Below the pieces are notes generated by a model. That model saw only the letters and a program-made list of their open reading frames with translations, had not been told where the DNA came from and did no database searches. From contig NZ_RBXJ01000003.1 in NCBI RefSeq assembly GCF_003635115.1, forward strand, positions 445,324 to 509,323: 64,000 nucleotides of DNA, read 5' to 3'. The DNA comes from Microbacterium sp. AG1240 (GTDB lineage: Bacteria > Actinomycetota > Actinomycetes > Actinomycetales > Microbacteriaceae). Position numbers and translations under genes: made by a program. Of this stretch, positions 32,930 through 41,426 are shown piece after piece. The stretch's first letter is position 1. Each line of letters opens with the position of its first letter.

Positions 32930-34296
32930 GGCTGACCTGGGCTCAGCCCGAAGACCTCGTGGCTGCGGAACTGGTGGCTCTGCGCGAGCAGGGCGTACCG
33001 GCCGACGCCCTGGCCGATGTCGCGCGGCGGTGGGAGGGCGCCGGCGGGTCCACGGTGCTGGCACCCAGCGGGGCGAGCGCCGTTCCGGCGGCGCCGGAGG
33101 TGCGTTCGCTCGCGCGGCGCATCCTCGACGAGCTCGATGGTCACCGGGCGCCCAGCGCAGACGAGCCCGACGACTGGGCCGCGATCGCAGAGATCATCAC
33201 CGCGCGACGACCGGATGCTGTGCGGCGGGCCTCGTTCGACCGGGTGCACGGCGCGTGGTTGGGGCGCGCGGCGGGCTGTCTGCTGGGGAAGCCGGTCGAG
33301 AAGATTCCTCGTGCCGGGGTGGAGGAGATCGCGCGGAGCACCGGGAACTGGCCCATCAGGGGCTACTTCACCGCCGTGGGGCTGCCGCAGGACGTCGCCG
33401 AGCGGTGGCCCTGGAACCGCCGCTCTGCTCCGACGTCGCTCGTGGAGAACATCGACGGCATGCCGGAGGACGACGACCTGAACTTCCCGCTGCTCGCACT
33501 CGATCTGCTCGAGCAGCACGGGCCCGCGCTGACGACCGACGACGTCGCGCAGGCCTGGCTGGCGTCGCTGCCGGCCGGTCGCGTCTTCACGGCGGAACGC
33601 GCGGCGTACCGCAACCTGCTCGACGCCCGACCCGTCCCCGAGACCGCCACGTACCGCAACCCCTTCCGCGAGTGGATCGGGGCGTTGATCCGCGCCGACG
33701 TGCACGGATGGGCGAACCCGGGGGATCCGCTCGCGGCGGCCTCTTCGGCGTGGACCGACGCGCGACTCAGTCACACGCGCAACGGCCTGTACGGCGCGAT
33801 GTGGGCTGCGGCCCTTTGCGCGGAGTCGATCGTCGCGGGCTCCGCCGGCCAAGCGCTCGATGCGGCGAGCGGGGTGGTGCCGCCGCGGTCGCGCCTCGCG
33901 GGCGCCGTGCGGCTGGGCCGTGAGCTGGGCGCCGACATCGTCGCGGGCCGTCGCACGACGCACGGGGCGCTCGACGTGCTGCACGAGGAGTTCCGCGGCA
34001 TGCACTGGGTGCACACCCTCAACAACGCCGCGCTCATCGCGTGCGCGATCGAGGGCGCCGACGGCCGCTTCGGCACCGGTGTGGCGCTCGCGGTGGCCGG
34101 CGGATGGGACACCGACTCCGCCGGGGCCACGGTCGGGTCCGTGCTGGGCGGACTCCTCGGATCCGAGGGGATCGATGAGCGATGGACCTCACCGCTGCGC
34201 GACAGCATCTCCACCTCGCTCCCGGGTGGATCGGAACGCTCCATCCGCGCGCTCGCCGAACGGACGGCGGCGCTGCCGGAGAGGATGAGCGCATGA
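32926..34296 (+). CDS. ADP-ribosylglycohydrolase-family protein 2
   Basis: This 456-residue protein is a divergent second ARH-family member. About 95 extra residues at the N-terminus (helical, no known motif) precede VHGAWLGRAAGCLLGKPVEK. Further metal motifs are PEDDDLNFPLLAL near 185 and GGWDTDSAGATVGSVLGGLLG near 393. Tandem but dissimilar ARH genes suggest either a heteromeric enzyme or two successive hydrolyses. It is coupled by ATGA overlaps on both sides. Confidence 0.87.
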   Translation: MRLTWAQPEDLVAAELVALREQGVPADALADVARRWEGAGGSTVLAPSGASAVPAAPEVRSLARRILDELDGHRAPSADEPDDWAAIAEIITARRPDAVRRASFDRVHGAWLGRAAGCLLGKPVEKIPRAGVEEIARSTGNWPIRGYFTAVGLPQDVAERWPWNRRSAPTSLVENIDGMPEDDDLNFPLLALDLLEQHGPALTTDDVAQAWLASLPAGRVFTAERAAYRNLLDARPVPETATYRNPFREWIGALIRADVHGWANPGDPLAAASSAWTDARLSHTRNGLYGAMWAAALCAESIVAGSAGQALDAASGVVPPRSRLAGAVRLGRELGADIVAGRRTTHGALDVLHEEFRGMHWVHTLNNAALIACAIEGADGRFGTGVALAVAGGWDTDSAGATVGSVLGGLLGSEGIDERWTSPLRDSISTSLPGGSERSIRALAERTAALPERMSA

Positions 34297-35234
34297 GCGT
34301 CGTCGTCGTGGGAAGCGCCAACCTCGACGTCGTCGCGCGCGTCGCCCGCATCCCCGCACCCGGCGAGACGGTGTTGGCCTCCGGTCTCCGCCGCAGTGGC
34401 GGGGGGAAGGGCGCGAATCAGGCGGTGGCTGCCGCCCGCGCGGGAGGCGCCGAGGTCGCTTTCGTCGGCGCGGTCGGCGATGACGCCGGCGGCGCCGAGC
34501 TGCGGGAGGGCATGCGCGCCGACGGTATCGATGTCGCCGGGCTCGAGACGGCCGATGCGCCGACCGGTACGGCGCTCATCTCCGTCGACGACGACGGCGA
34601 GAACGCCATCGTCGTGGTCGCCGGGGCGAACGGAGCACCCACGCAGCTGAGCGAGAGCCAGAGCGCGATCGTCGCCGGCGCGCGAGTGCTCGTGACGCAG
34701 CTGGAGGTTCCTGTGCCCCTCGTCCGAGCGGCGGCTGCCGCCCGCGCGGACCGGGCGTGGCACGTCCTCAACGCCGCCCCGTCCTCCCCGCTGACGGGCG
34801 ACGGAGCGACACTCCTCGCCGACGTCGACGTGCTGGTGGTCAACGAGCACGAGCTGCGCGACATCGCCGACGTCGAGGGCTTCGACGATGCCGTGGGCGC
34901 CCTGGCCGCGCGACTGCCGGCGCTCGTGGTCACCCTGGGTTCGCGGGGATGCCTCGTCGTGGTCTCCGGTGACCGACGGATGCTTCCCGCCCACCCGGTC
35001 AGAGCGGTCGACACGACGGGTGCGGGGGACACCTTCTGCGGCGTCTTCGCCGCATCCCTCGCCCGTTCCGGCGCCCTGCCCGGCGACGGCGCCGTCCTCG
35101 AGGTCTTCGCGGAGGCGGCGCGGGTCGCCGGCGCCGCCGCTGCGCTCGCGGTGGAACGCCCCGGCGCCCAGGACGCCGTGCCCACGGCCGCCGAGGTCGC
35201 CGATCTGATCGCACGTTCGGGGGAGAGCCGATGA
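34293..35234 (+). CDS. PfkB-family carbohydrate kinase (ribokinase-like)
   Basis: This 313-residue sugar kinase has the two PfkB signatures: SGGGKGANQAVAAARAGG near residue 35 and DTTGAGDTFCGVFAA with catalytic base D246. Overall it is closest in look to ribokinases (SANLDVVARVARIPAPGETV at the start). It should phosphorylate the sugar released by the two hydrolases. The pairing of ARH-family and PfkB genes recalls yegU-yegV of E. coli. Ribose is the best guess, not proven. Confidence 0.9.
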   Translation: MSVVVVGSANLDVVARVARIPAPGETVLASGLRRSGGGKGANQAVAAARAGGAEVAFVGAVGDDAGGAELREGMRADGIDVAGLETADAPTGTALISVDDDGENAIVVVAGANGAPTQLSESQSAIVAGARVLVTQLEVPVPLVRAAAAARADRAWHVLNAAPSSPLTGDGATLLADVDVLVVNEHELRDIADVEGFDDAVGALAARLPALVVTLGSRGCLVVVSGDRRMLPAHPVRAVDTTGAGDTFCGVFAASLARSGALPGDGAVLEVFAEAARVAGAAAALAVERPGAQDAVPTAAEVADLIARSGESR

Positions 35235-37246
35235 GCGCTGGATTCGACCCGCTGCACCCGCGGGAGATCGACCTTCCCACCGCCGTGCCGCTGGACGGCG
35301 ACCTCTCCGAAGGCGAAATGGCCGAGCGCCTCGACGACGCCAAGATCTTCGCCGCTCCCGACGATCCGGCCGATCTGTCTCGCTGGCGCGCGCAGCTGAC
35401 GGCCTGGCGCGACGGTGCGCGTCGCCGGTACGCGCAGACCGCCCGCTACGACGATCCGGCCTCGGCCTGGGCGAGTCGGTGCTTCACCGTCGCGCAGGTG
35501 TGGCTGTGGGACGAGCTGTTCTTCGATTTCGCTGCGCAGCGCTTCACCCCGGAGCGCTTCCTCCACGACGCCCGCGAGCGCTTCGGAGGGCTCGACGGGG
35601 TGGTGCTCTGGCACGCGTACCCGGTCATCGGCATCGACGACCGCAACCAGTGGGACTACTACCGTGTGCCGGGGCTCGAGGCGGCCGCGGCGTCTCTGCG
35701 GGATGCGGGGGTCGCGGTCTTCGTCGACTACAACCCGTGGGACACCGGCACGCGTCGGGGCGGCGAGGACGCCGCCGAGCTCGCGGACGTGGTCGTTCGT
35801 CTCGGCGCGGACGGGGTGTTCCTCGACACGTTGAAGAAGGCCGAACCCGATCTCGTGGCCGCGCTCGACGAGGCGCGGCCCGGCATCGGTCTCGAGGGGG
35901 AGTCCAAGCTCGCCACGGCGCGCATCGCCGACCACACCCTCTCGTGGGCGCAGTGGTTCGCCGACTCCGCTGCCCCCGGCGTCCTGCGGGCGAGGTGGTT
36001 CGAGCGACGACACATGCAGCACCACATCCGGCGCTGGCATCGCGACCACGCCGACGAGCTGCGCTCGGCGTGGCTGAACGGAGTCGGGGTCATGGTCTGG
36101 GAGGTCGTCTTCGGCGCGTGGGTCGGGTGGAACCGTCGCGACGCGGGCACGCTGAGACGGATGCTGCCGGTGCAGCGACTGCTTCACCGGTGGTTCGTCG
36201 AGGGGGAGTGGACGCCGCTGACGGTCGTCGACGGACCGGTGACCGGGTCGGACTTCGCCCTGGAGGGTGTCACCGTGACGGTGCTGGCCAACGCGGGCGA
36301 TGCCGACGTGGTCCACCGACTGTCGCCCGACGCGTCGCGGGTGGCGGACGAGCCGATGCCGGGCGGGCGGGCCCCGATCCGGTGGATCGCGCTTCACGAG
36401 CCGGACGCCGTCCTGATGACGCAGCCGCCCGCGGTGACGGTGCCGGCGCGGGGCGTCGCCGCCGTGGCGCGGGTCGAGGGCGACGCCTCGCCACCGCCGG
36501 AGCTTCGCGATGTGGCCGTGGCGCTCGCCGGGAGGCCCCACGTCGCCGATGCGACGTTCCCCCACCGGCGGGCACATCGGCTCGCGCCCGTCCCGCGTGA
36601 GGGGGCTTCAGCGGGTGCCGCCGAGATCGCGCGCGCCTCGGCGGGGGCTCTCGTCGTCCCGCAGGGCGAGCACGTTCTGACCGTGCGGTACCGCATGAGG
36701 GAGACCGGCATGTACGAGGGTGCTCCCTACGTGGACGAGTGGAAGCCGCTCCCGCCGCGTCTGCACGACCTGCGCACGCTCGAGCGGGTCGCCGTCCTCG
36801 ACGCTCCCGTGCGCGTGGCCGCTAAGGAGGTGACCGAGGCCGAGTTCGCGCGGTACCTCGACGCGATCGGTGCGGCCGACGCGTCCGAGCACCCCCGCTC
36901 CGAACGTCCCGTCTCGCGGGTGACGTTCGCCCGTGCCCGCGATTACGCGGCCTGGGTCGGGGGACGACTGCCCAGCGAGGACGAGTGGCAGCTCGCCGCC
37001 GAGCAGACGGGTTTCACGCGCCGGCGTCCTCTGGTGTGGAATTGGACCGAGTCGGAGCACAGCGACGGACGCACGCGGTTCGTGATGCTGAAGGGCGGAA
37101 GCGACCACCGCTCGGAGGGGTCGGACTGGTACTTCGACGGGGGGCCGCAGCATCCGCAGTTCGCGGCGAAATACCTCCTCCCCGGGCTGGGGATCGACGC
37201 ATCCCCCTCGATCGGCTTCCGCGTGTGCTGGGACGGCGAGCGATGA
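35231..37246 (+). CDS. TIM-barrel glycosidase-like protein fused to a SUMF1/FGE-like domain
   Basis: This 671-residue protein has an N-terminal alpha/beta-barrel (about residues 60-350) with motifs common in glycoside hydrolases: GVVLWHAYPVIGIDDRNQWDYY, VFVDYNPWDTG and GADGVFLDTL. A beta-rich middle region (about 350-470) follows. The C-terminal part (about 520-671) resembles formylglycine-generating/SUMF1-like C-type lectin folds: VAAKEVTEAEFARYLDAI, RPVSRVTFARARDYAAWVGGRLPSEDEWQLAAE in part, and a final IGFRVCW. I see no sulfatase in the window and no cysteine pair typical of active FGE, so the lectin-like domain may bind ligand. It is coupled by ATGA at both ends. Confidence 0.78.
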   Translation: MSAGFDPLHPREIDLPTAVPLDGDLSEGEMAERLDDAKIFAAPDDPADLSRWRAQLTAWRDGARRRYAQTARYDDPASAWASRCFTVAQVWLWDELFFDFAAQRFTPERFLHDARERFGGLDGVVLWHAYPVIGIDDRNQWDYYRVPGLEAAAASLRDAGVAVFVDYNPWDTGTRRGGEDAAELADVVVRLGADGVFLDTLKKAEPDLVAALDEARPGIGLEGESKLATARIADHTLSWAQWFADSAAPGVLRARWFERRHMQHHIRRWHRDHADELRSAWLNGVGVMVWEVVFGAWVGWNRRDAGTLRRMLPVQRLLHRWFVEGEWTPLTVVDGPVTGSDFALEGVTVTVLANAGDADVVHRLSPDASRVADEPMPGGRAPIRWIALHEPDAVLMTQPPAVTVPARGVAAVARVEGDASPPPELRDVAVALAGRPHVADATFPHRRAHRLAPVPREGASAGAAEIARASAGALVVPQGEHVLTVRYRMRETGMYEGAPYVDEWKPLPPRLHDLRTLERVAVLDAPVRVAAKEVTEAEFARYLDAIGAADASEHPRSERPVSRVTFARARDYAAWVGGRLPSEDEWQLAAEQTGFTRRRPLVWNWTESEHSDGRTRFVMLKGGSDHRSEGSDWYFDGGPQHPQFAAKYLLPGLGIDASPSIGFRVCWDGER

Positions 37247-38430
37247 CCCCCCTGCACGGCCTCCGCGTCATCGATGTCTCGACGCTGTTCGCCGGGCCCA
37301 TGGCCGCCATGCACCTCGGCGACATGGGCGCAGAGGTGATCAAGGTGGAGCATCCGACGCGTCCCGACCCCTCCCGTGGCCACGGCCCCAGCAAGGACGG
37401 CCACAACCTCTGGTGGAAGACGCTCGGGCGCAACAAGCGCACCGTCACGATCGACCTGCACACCGAGGGCGGCCGGGAGGCGTTCCTGCGTCTCGCGGCC
37501 ACCGCCGACGTCGTGATCGAGAACTTCCGACCCGGAACGCTGGAGCGCTGGGGCCTCGGCTACACGGAGCTCTCCGCGGACAACCCGGGTCTCGTGCTGG
37601 CCCGGGTGACCGGGTTCGGCCAGATCGGTCCGTACCGCTCGCGGCCCGGGTTCGGCACCCTCGCCGAGGCCATGAGCGGATTCGCCGCCGCCACGGGCGA
37701 GCCCGACGGGCCGCCCACCCTGCCTCCCTTCGGCCTCGCCGACGGGGTCGCATCGCTGGCCACCGCGTACGCGGTGATGGTGGCGCTGCACGCCCGCGAT
37801 GCCTCGGGGCGCGGGCAGGAGGTGGACGTGGCGATCATCGAGCCCATCCTGGCCATGCTCGGTCCGCAGATCACCCGGTGGGATCAGCTGGGCACCGTGC
37901 AGCCGCGGACGGGCAATCGCTCCGGCAACAACGCGCCGCGCAACGCCTACCGCACCGCCGACGGCTCGTGGGTGGCCGTGTCGACCAGTGCGCAGTCGAT
38001 CGCCGAGCGCGTCATGGCCCTCGTGGGCAGACCGGAACTCGTCGACGAGCCCTGGTTCGCGTCGGGCGCCGAGCGCGCCGCGCACGCCGACGTGCTCGAC
38101 GAGGCGGTGGGCGGGTGGATCGCCCGTCACGACCGCGCGGAGGTGATCGCCGCCTTCGACGCGGCCGAGGCAGCCGTCGCGCCCATCTACGACGCGAGCG
38201 ACATCGTCGACGACCCCCAGTTCGAAGCCATCGGCACGATCCGCCGCATCCACGATCCCGACCTCGGCGAGATGGCGATGCAGGGGCCGCTGTTCCGCAT
38301 GTCGCAGAGCGAGTCGCGTGTGGACTTCACCGGTCGCGGCCACGGCGCCGACACCGACCGCGTGCTCGAGGAACTCGGGTACACCGCCGCGCAGATCGCT
38401 GCGTTGCGCGACGAAGGGACGATCTCATGA
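37243..38430 (+). CDS. Family III CoA-transferase (CaiB/BaiF)
   Basis: This 395-residue enzyme moves CoA from a donor thioester to an organic acid. It begins with the family's GLRVIDVSTLFAGPMAAMHLGDMGAEVIKVEHP in part and contains the catalytic-aspartate region ENFRPGTLERWGLGY. The interlocked-dimer C-terminal segments are present, so it is full length. The adjacent CitE-type lyase suggests that the acid is activated and then cleaved as a beta-hydroxyacyl-CoA. ATG 37243 overlaps the previous stop. Confidence 0.92.
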   Translation: MTPLHGLRVIDVSTLFAGPMAAMHLGDMGAEVIKVEHPTRPDPSRGHGPSKDGHNLWWKTLGRNKRTVTIDLHTEGGREAFLRLAATADVVIENFRPGTLERWGLGYTELSADNPGLVLARVTGFGQIGPYRSRPGFGTLAEAMSGFAAATGEPDGPPTLPPFGLADGVASLATAYAVMVALHARDASGRGQEVDVAIIEPILAMLGPQITRWDQLGTVQPRTGNRSGNNAPRNAYRTADGSWVAVSTSAQSIAERVMALVGRPELVDEPWFASGAERAAHADVLDEAVGGWIARHDRAEVIAAFDAAEAAVAPIYDASDIVDDPQFEAIGTIRRIHDPDLGEMAMQGPLFRMSQSESRVDFTGRGHGADTDRVLEELGYTAAQIAALRDEGTIS

Positions 38431-39269
38431 CCATCGCGGCGCTCTACGTTCCGGGCGATCGTCCCGAGCGGGTCGTGAAAGCGCTCCGCTCCGGGGCGGA
38501 CGGCGTCATCGTCGACCTCGAAGACGCCGTCGCGCCGGCGCGCAAGGCCGTCGCACGAGAGGTGCTGGCCTCCCTCGCCGGCGAGATCGACGCCGCGGCG
38601 CGCGAGGGATCGGTCGTGGCGGTGCAGGTACGGATCAACGCCCGCGGCTCCGCCTGGCACGACGATGATCTCGCGGCGCTTCGAATCCTCCCGGTCTCGA
38701 TCGGCGTGCGTCTGTCGAAGACGCAGTCCGCCGCCGACGTCGACCAGGTGTTGCAGGCGCTCCCGGGCCGTGATGTGCACGCCCTCCTCGAGACGGCGCT
38801 CGCCGTGGAGCGGGCGTTCGAGATCGCCACGTCGGGAGCGGCGTCCATCTCCACGGGCGAGGCGGATCTGCGCGCCGAGCTCGCCGTCCCCGAGGGCGAG
38901 GAGGGGGAGGCGGGGCTGCGCTGGTCGCGCAGCCGCGTCGTCAACGCCGCGGCCGCGGCGGGTCTGCCCGCCCCTCTCCTCAGCGTCTACGCCGATGTCC
39001 GCGACCTCGATGGGCTGGAGCGCAGCTGCCGGGAGGGGGCACGTCTCGGGTTCGGCGGGCGCACGGCGATACATCCGCGGCAGCTCGCGGTGATCCGCTC
39101 GGTGTTCACGCCCACCGATGCCGCGGTGAGACGGGCGGAGGAGATCATCGCGAGGGTCGGCTCCGCCGCGGGCGACGGCTCGGGAACGGTCGTTCTCGAG
39201 GACGGCACGTTCCTCGACGTCGCGATGGTGCGCGCGGCACACCGCACCCTCGCCGCTGCACGCCGCTGA
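38427..39269 (+). CDS. CitE-type CoA-ester lyase (HpcH/HpaI family)
   Basis: This 280-residue TIM-barrel lyase has LYVPGDRPERVVKAL, DGVIVDLEDAVAP (metal and CoA region), an arginine in VRINARGS and the metal-binding glutamate region ALLETALAVERAF. CitE-like proteins cleave beta-hydroxy CoA esters such as malyl-CoA or citramalyl-CoA to acetyl-CoA plus a keto acid. It is the last gene of the operon, ends 20 bases before the LCP stop, and has no clear terminator. Confidence 0.9.
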   Translation: MTIAALYVPGDRPERVVKALRSGADGVIVDLEDAVAPARKAVAREVLASLAGEIDAAAREGSVVAVQVRINARGSAWHDDDLAALRILPVSIGVRLSKTQSAADVDQVLQALPGRDVHALLETALAVERAFEIATSGAASISTGEADLRAELAVPEGEEGEAGLRWSRSRVVNAAAAAGLPAPLLSVYADVRDLDGLERSCREGARLGFGGRTAIHPRQLAVIRSVFTPTDAAVRRAEEIIARVGSAAGDGSGTVVLEDGTFLDVAMVRAAHRTLAAARR

Positions 39270-39289
39270 TCCGCCGTCTTTCCCGCCGC

Positions 39290-40552
39290 TCAGGCGGTGC
39301 AGGTGGCCTGGTCGGCCTTCGAGCCGCTGACGTTCCCCGGCAGCGCGACCGACTCGTCGGACGGCGCCGAGGTCACCGCATCTGTCGGCTCGGGTGCGTT
39401 GGACGGGGGTGTCGGCTCGGGCGCGTCGGACGGGGGTGTCGTCTCGGTCGGGGCTGCCTCGACGACGCCCCCGTTCGCGCCGAGCTGCCCCGTGAGCTCG
39501 AGCGGTCGGTTCTGCGCGAGGGCATCCCACAGCTCGGCGGCCGCCTGCTGATCGGGGATGACGTGGTTGGTGTTGCTGGGGTCGTCGAACACCGGGAACT
39601 GCACGAAGGTGATGTCGGAGGTCGGAACGTCCTTCGCCGCGAGCGCGAGCTGCATGATGCGGATCGGGTTGGCCAGGCTCGAACTGGGCGTGATGTTCTC
39701 GGATGCGGCGGTCGCCAGGCGCAGCACCGCGGCAGGATCGGAGAGTACGCCGCCCGTGAGCTTGCGGGAAAGGCTCGACAGGTACTGCTGCTGGTTGCCG
39801 ATACGGGCGAGGTCGCTGCCGTCGCCGACGCCGGACCGCACGCGCAGGAACTGCAGCGCCTCCGCGCCCTGAACGGTGCGGGGACCGGCCGACCAGTCGA
39901 TGCCCGTGTTCTTCGGGTCGCGCAGTCCGCCCTCACCGATGCAGACCTCGACCCCGCCGATGGCGTCGGTGATGGCGATGACGTTGCCGAAACTGGCCTT
40001 CGCGGCGAACGGGATGCTGAGCCCGCTCAGTGCCGACACCGTGTTGACGACGCAGTTCAGACCGCCCTTTCCGTAGGCGGCGTTGAGCGACTGCTTGCTC
40101 ACCGAGGCATGCACGACTCCGTCGTCGTCGGTGCATTCGGGGATCGCGACCTGCAGATCGCGGGGGAACGACACGACGGTCACGCGGCGGGGGGCGTCTG
40201 ACACGTGCACGAGCATGTTCACGTCGTTCAGGCGACCGTCTGCGTCGGGTCCTGTGCACCGGCCCGGGAACATGGCGATCAGATCGGGCTCGCACTCGTC
40301 GGTGCCGACGATGAGCACGTCGAACGGTCCCTCGTACGCCCCGACGCTGGGAGGCTGAGCCACCTCGGTGTCGAGGTCGACGGAGTTCTCCTCGATGGAG
40401 GCCGCCAGGCTGTACGCGGTGTAACCGATCGTGCCCGCGCCGGCGACCAGCACCACCGCGACGATCACGCCGACCAGCGTGAGCAGCTGGGCCACCAGGC
40501 TCGGCGATCCGAGGCGCGCGTGCTGCGCCACGGTCTTGCGTCGTCGGGTCAT
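39290..40552 (-). CDS. LytR-CpsA-Psr (LCP) family protein
   Basis: This 420-residue membrane-anchored enzyme attaches glycopolymers to peptidoglycan. It has a basic N-terminus, one membrane helix (residues about 22-48) and the LCP domain, with GPFDVLIVGTDE, RLNDVNMLVHVSD, VVSFPRDLQVAIP, KQSLNAAYGKGG and the arginine-rich FLRVRSGVGDGSDLARIGNQQQYL for lipid-pyrophosphate binding. The C-terminal 60 residues are a Pro/Thr/Glu-rich repeat (SDAPEPTPPSNAPEPT) that probably spans the wall. It is unrelated to the convergent catabolic operon. Confidence 0.93.
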   Translation of the reverse strand: MTRRRKTVAQHARLGSPSLVAQLLTLVGVIVAVVLVAGAGTIGYTAYSLAASIEENSVDLDTEVAQPPSVGAYEGPFDVLIVGTDECEPDLIAMFPGRCTGPDADGRLNDVNMLVHVSDAPRRVTVVSFPRDLQVAIPECTDDDGVVHASVSKQSLNAAYGKGGLNCVVNTVSALSGLSIPFAAKASFGNVIAITDAIGGVEVCIGEGGLRDPKNTGIDWSAGPRTVQGAEALQFLRVRSGVGDGSDLARIGNQQQYLSSLSRKLTGGVLSDPAAVLRLATAASENITPSSSLANPIRIMQLALAAKDVPTSDITFVQFPVFDDPSNTNHVIPDQQAAAELWDALAQNRPLELTGQLGANGGVVEAAPTETTPPSDAPEPTPPSNAPEPTDAVTSAPSDESVALPGNVSGSKADQATCTA

Positions 40553-40607
40553 GGTTCCCCTCGTCGGTCTCGGACGAGTCTATGCAGGGGCCCGTAGGCC
40601 TACCCGC

Positions 40608-41426
40608 TCAGCCGGCGAGGGGCGTGGCGCCGGCCCACGCGAACAGCGCCGCGGATGCTGCCCAGAACGCGACGACGAACACCACGTCCCGCGCGCGGAA
40701 CGGCACGAGATGGCGCTCGGTGCGGGTCGGGTGGGCGCCGAAGGCCCTCGCGTCCATGGCGAGCGCGACCCGCTCGGCATGACGGATCGCCCCGGCCAGG
40801 AGCGGCACGATGTAACCTCCCCAGCGCGCGGCCGCGGCGACGGGCCCACGGCCGCCGTGCGCCCCGCGCACCCGATGCGCCTGACGGATGATCTCCAGCT
40901 CGTGTCCGAACCTCGGCACGAAGCGGAATGCGGCCAGCGCCGTGTATCCGATCCGGTAGGGCACGCGCAGCTGCTGCACGAGAGAGCGCACCAGGTCGGG
41001 GCCGGTCGTGGTGAGCCCGCCGACGAGCGCGAGCGCGACGATCGCCCCGAGGCGCAGCGCCGTCGCGAACCCTGTCGCGAGGGCTCCGCCGTACAGCGTC
41101 CACCCGCCGAGCTGCAGCACCGTCACCGACTGGTCGACGCGCGCGGCGTCGGCCCAGACCGAGAATCCGAGGCCGATCACGAGCACCGAGGCGGGGATGG
41201 CGAAGGCGAGCAGCCCCCGCATCCGACCGCTCGGCCGGGCGCCCACCAGCAGCACGGCGTACGCGAGCACGAGGAACGCCAGCGGCGCCGCGAGATCGCG
41301 CGCGAACACCAGCGCGATCATCGCGGGCAGGGGCGCGGCGATCTTCGCGAGCGGGTTCAGCGCCGGGAGGAAGCGCAGCCCGCGGGAGGGCGCGGCCTCG
41401 GCGTACGGGTCGACGACGGCGGTCAT
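40608..41426 (-). CDS. ykoC: ECF transporter T component (YkoC-like)
   Basis: This 272-residue protein is the scaffold (T) subunit of an energy-coupling-factor importer, with about five to six membrane helices. The ATPase-coupling Ala-Arg-Gly motif is seen as IRQAHRVRGAHGG, with a second basic motif AMDARAFGAHPTRTE. It is the last gene of ykoE-ykoD-ykoC and overlaps the ATPase gene by four bases. The Yko type carries thiamine or its pyrimidine precursor HMP; that ligand is inferred from gene set and fused ATPase, since no thiamine riboswitch is visible. Confidence 0.85.
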   Translation of the reverse strand: MTAVVDPYAEAAPSRGLRFLPALNPLAKIAAPLPAMIALVFARDLAAPLAFLVLAYAVLLVGARPSGRMRGLLAFAIPASVLVIGLGFSVWADAARVDQSVTVLQLGGWTLYGGALATGFATALRLGAIVALALVGGLTTTGPDLVRSLVQQLRVPYRIGYTALAAFRFVPRFGHELEIIRQAHRVRGAHGGRGPVAAAARWGGYIVPLLAGAIRHAERVALAMDARAFGAHPTRTERHLVPFRARDVVFVVAFWAASAALFAWAGATPLAG

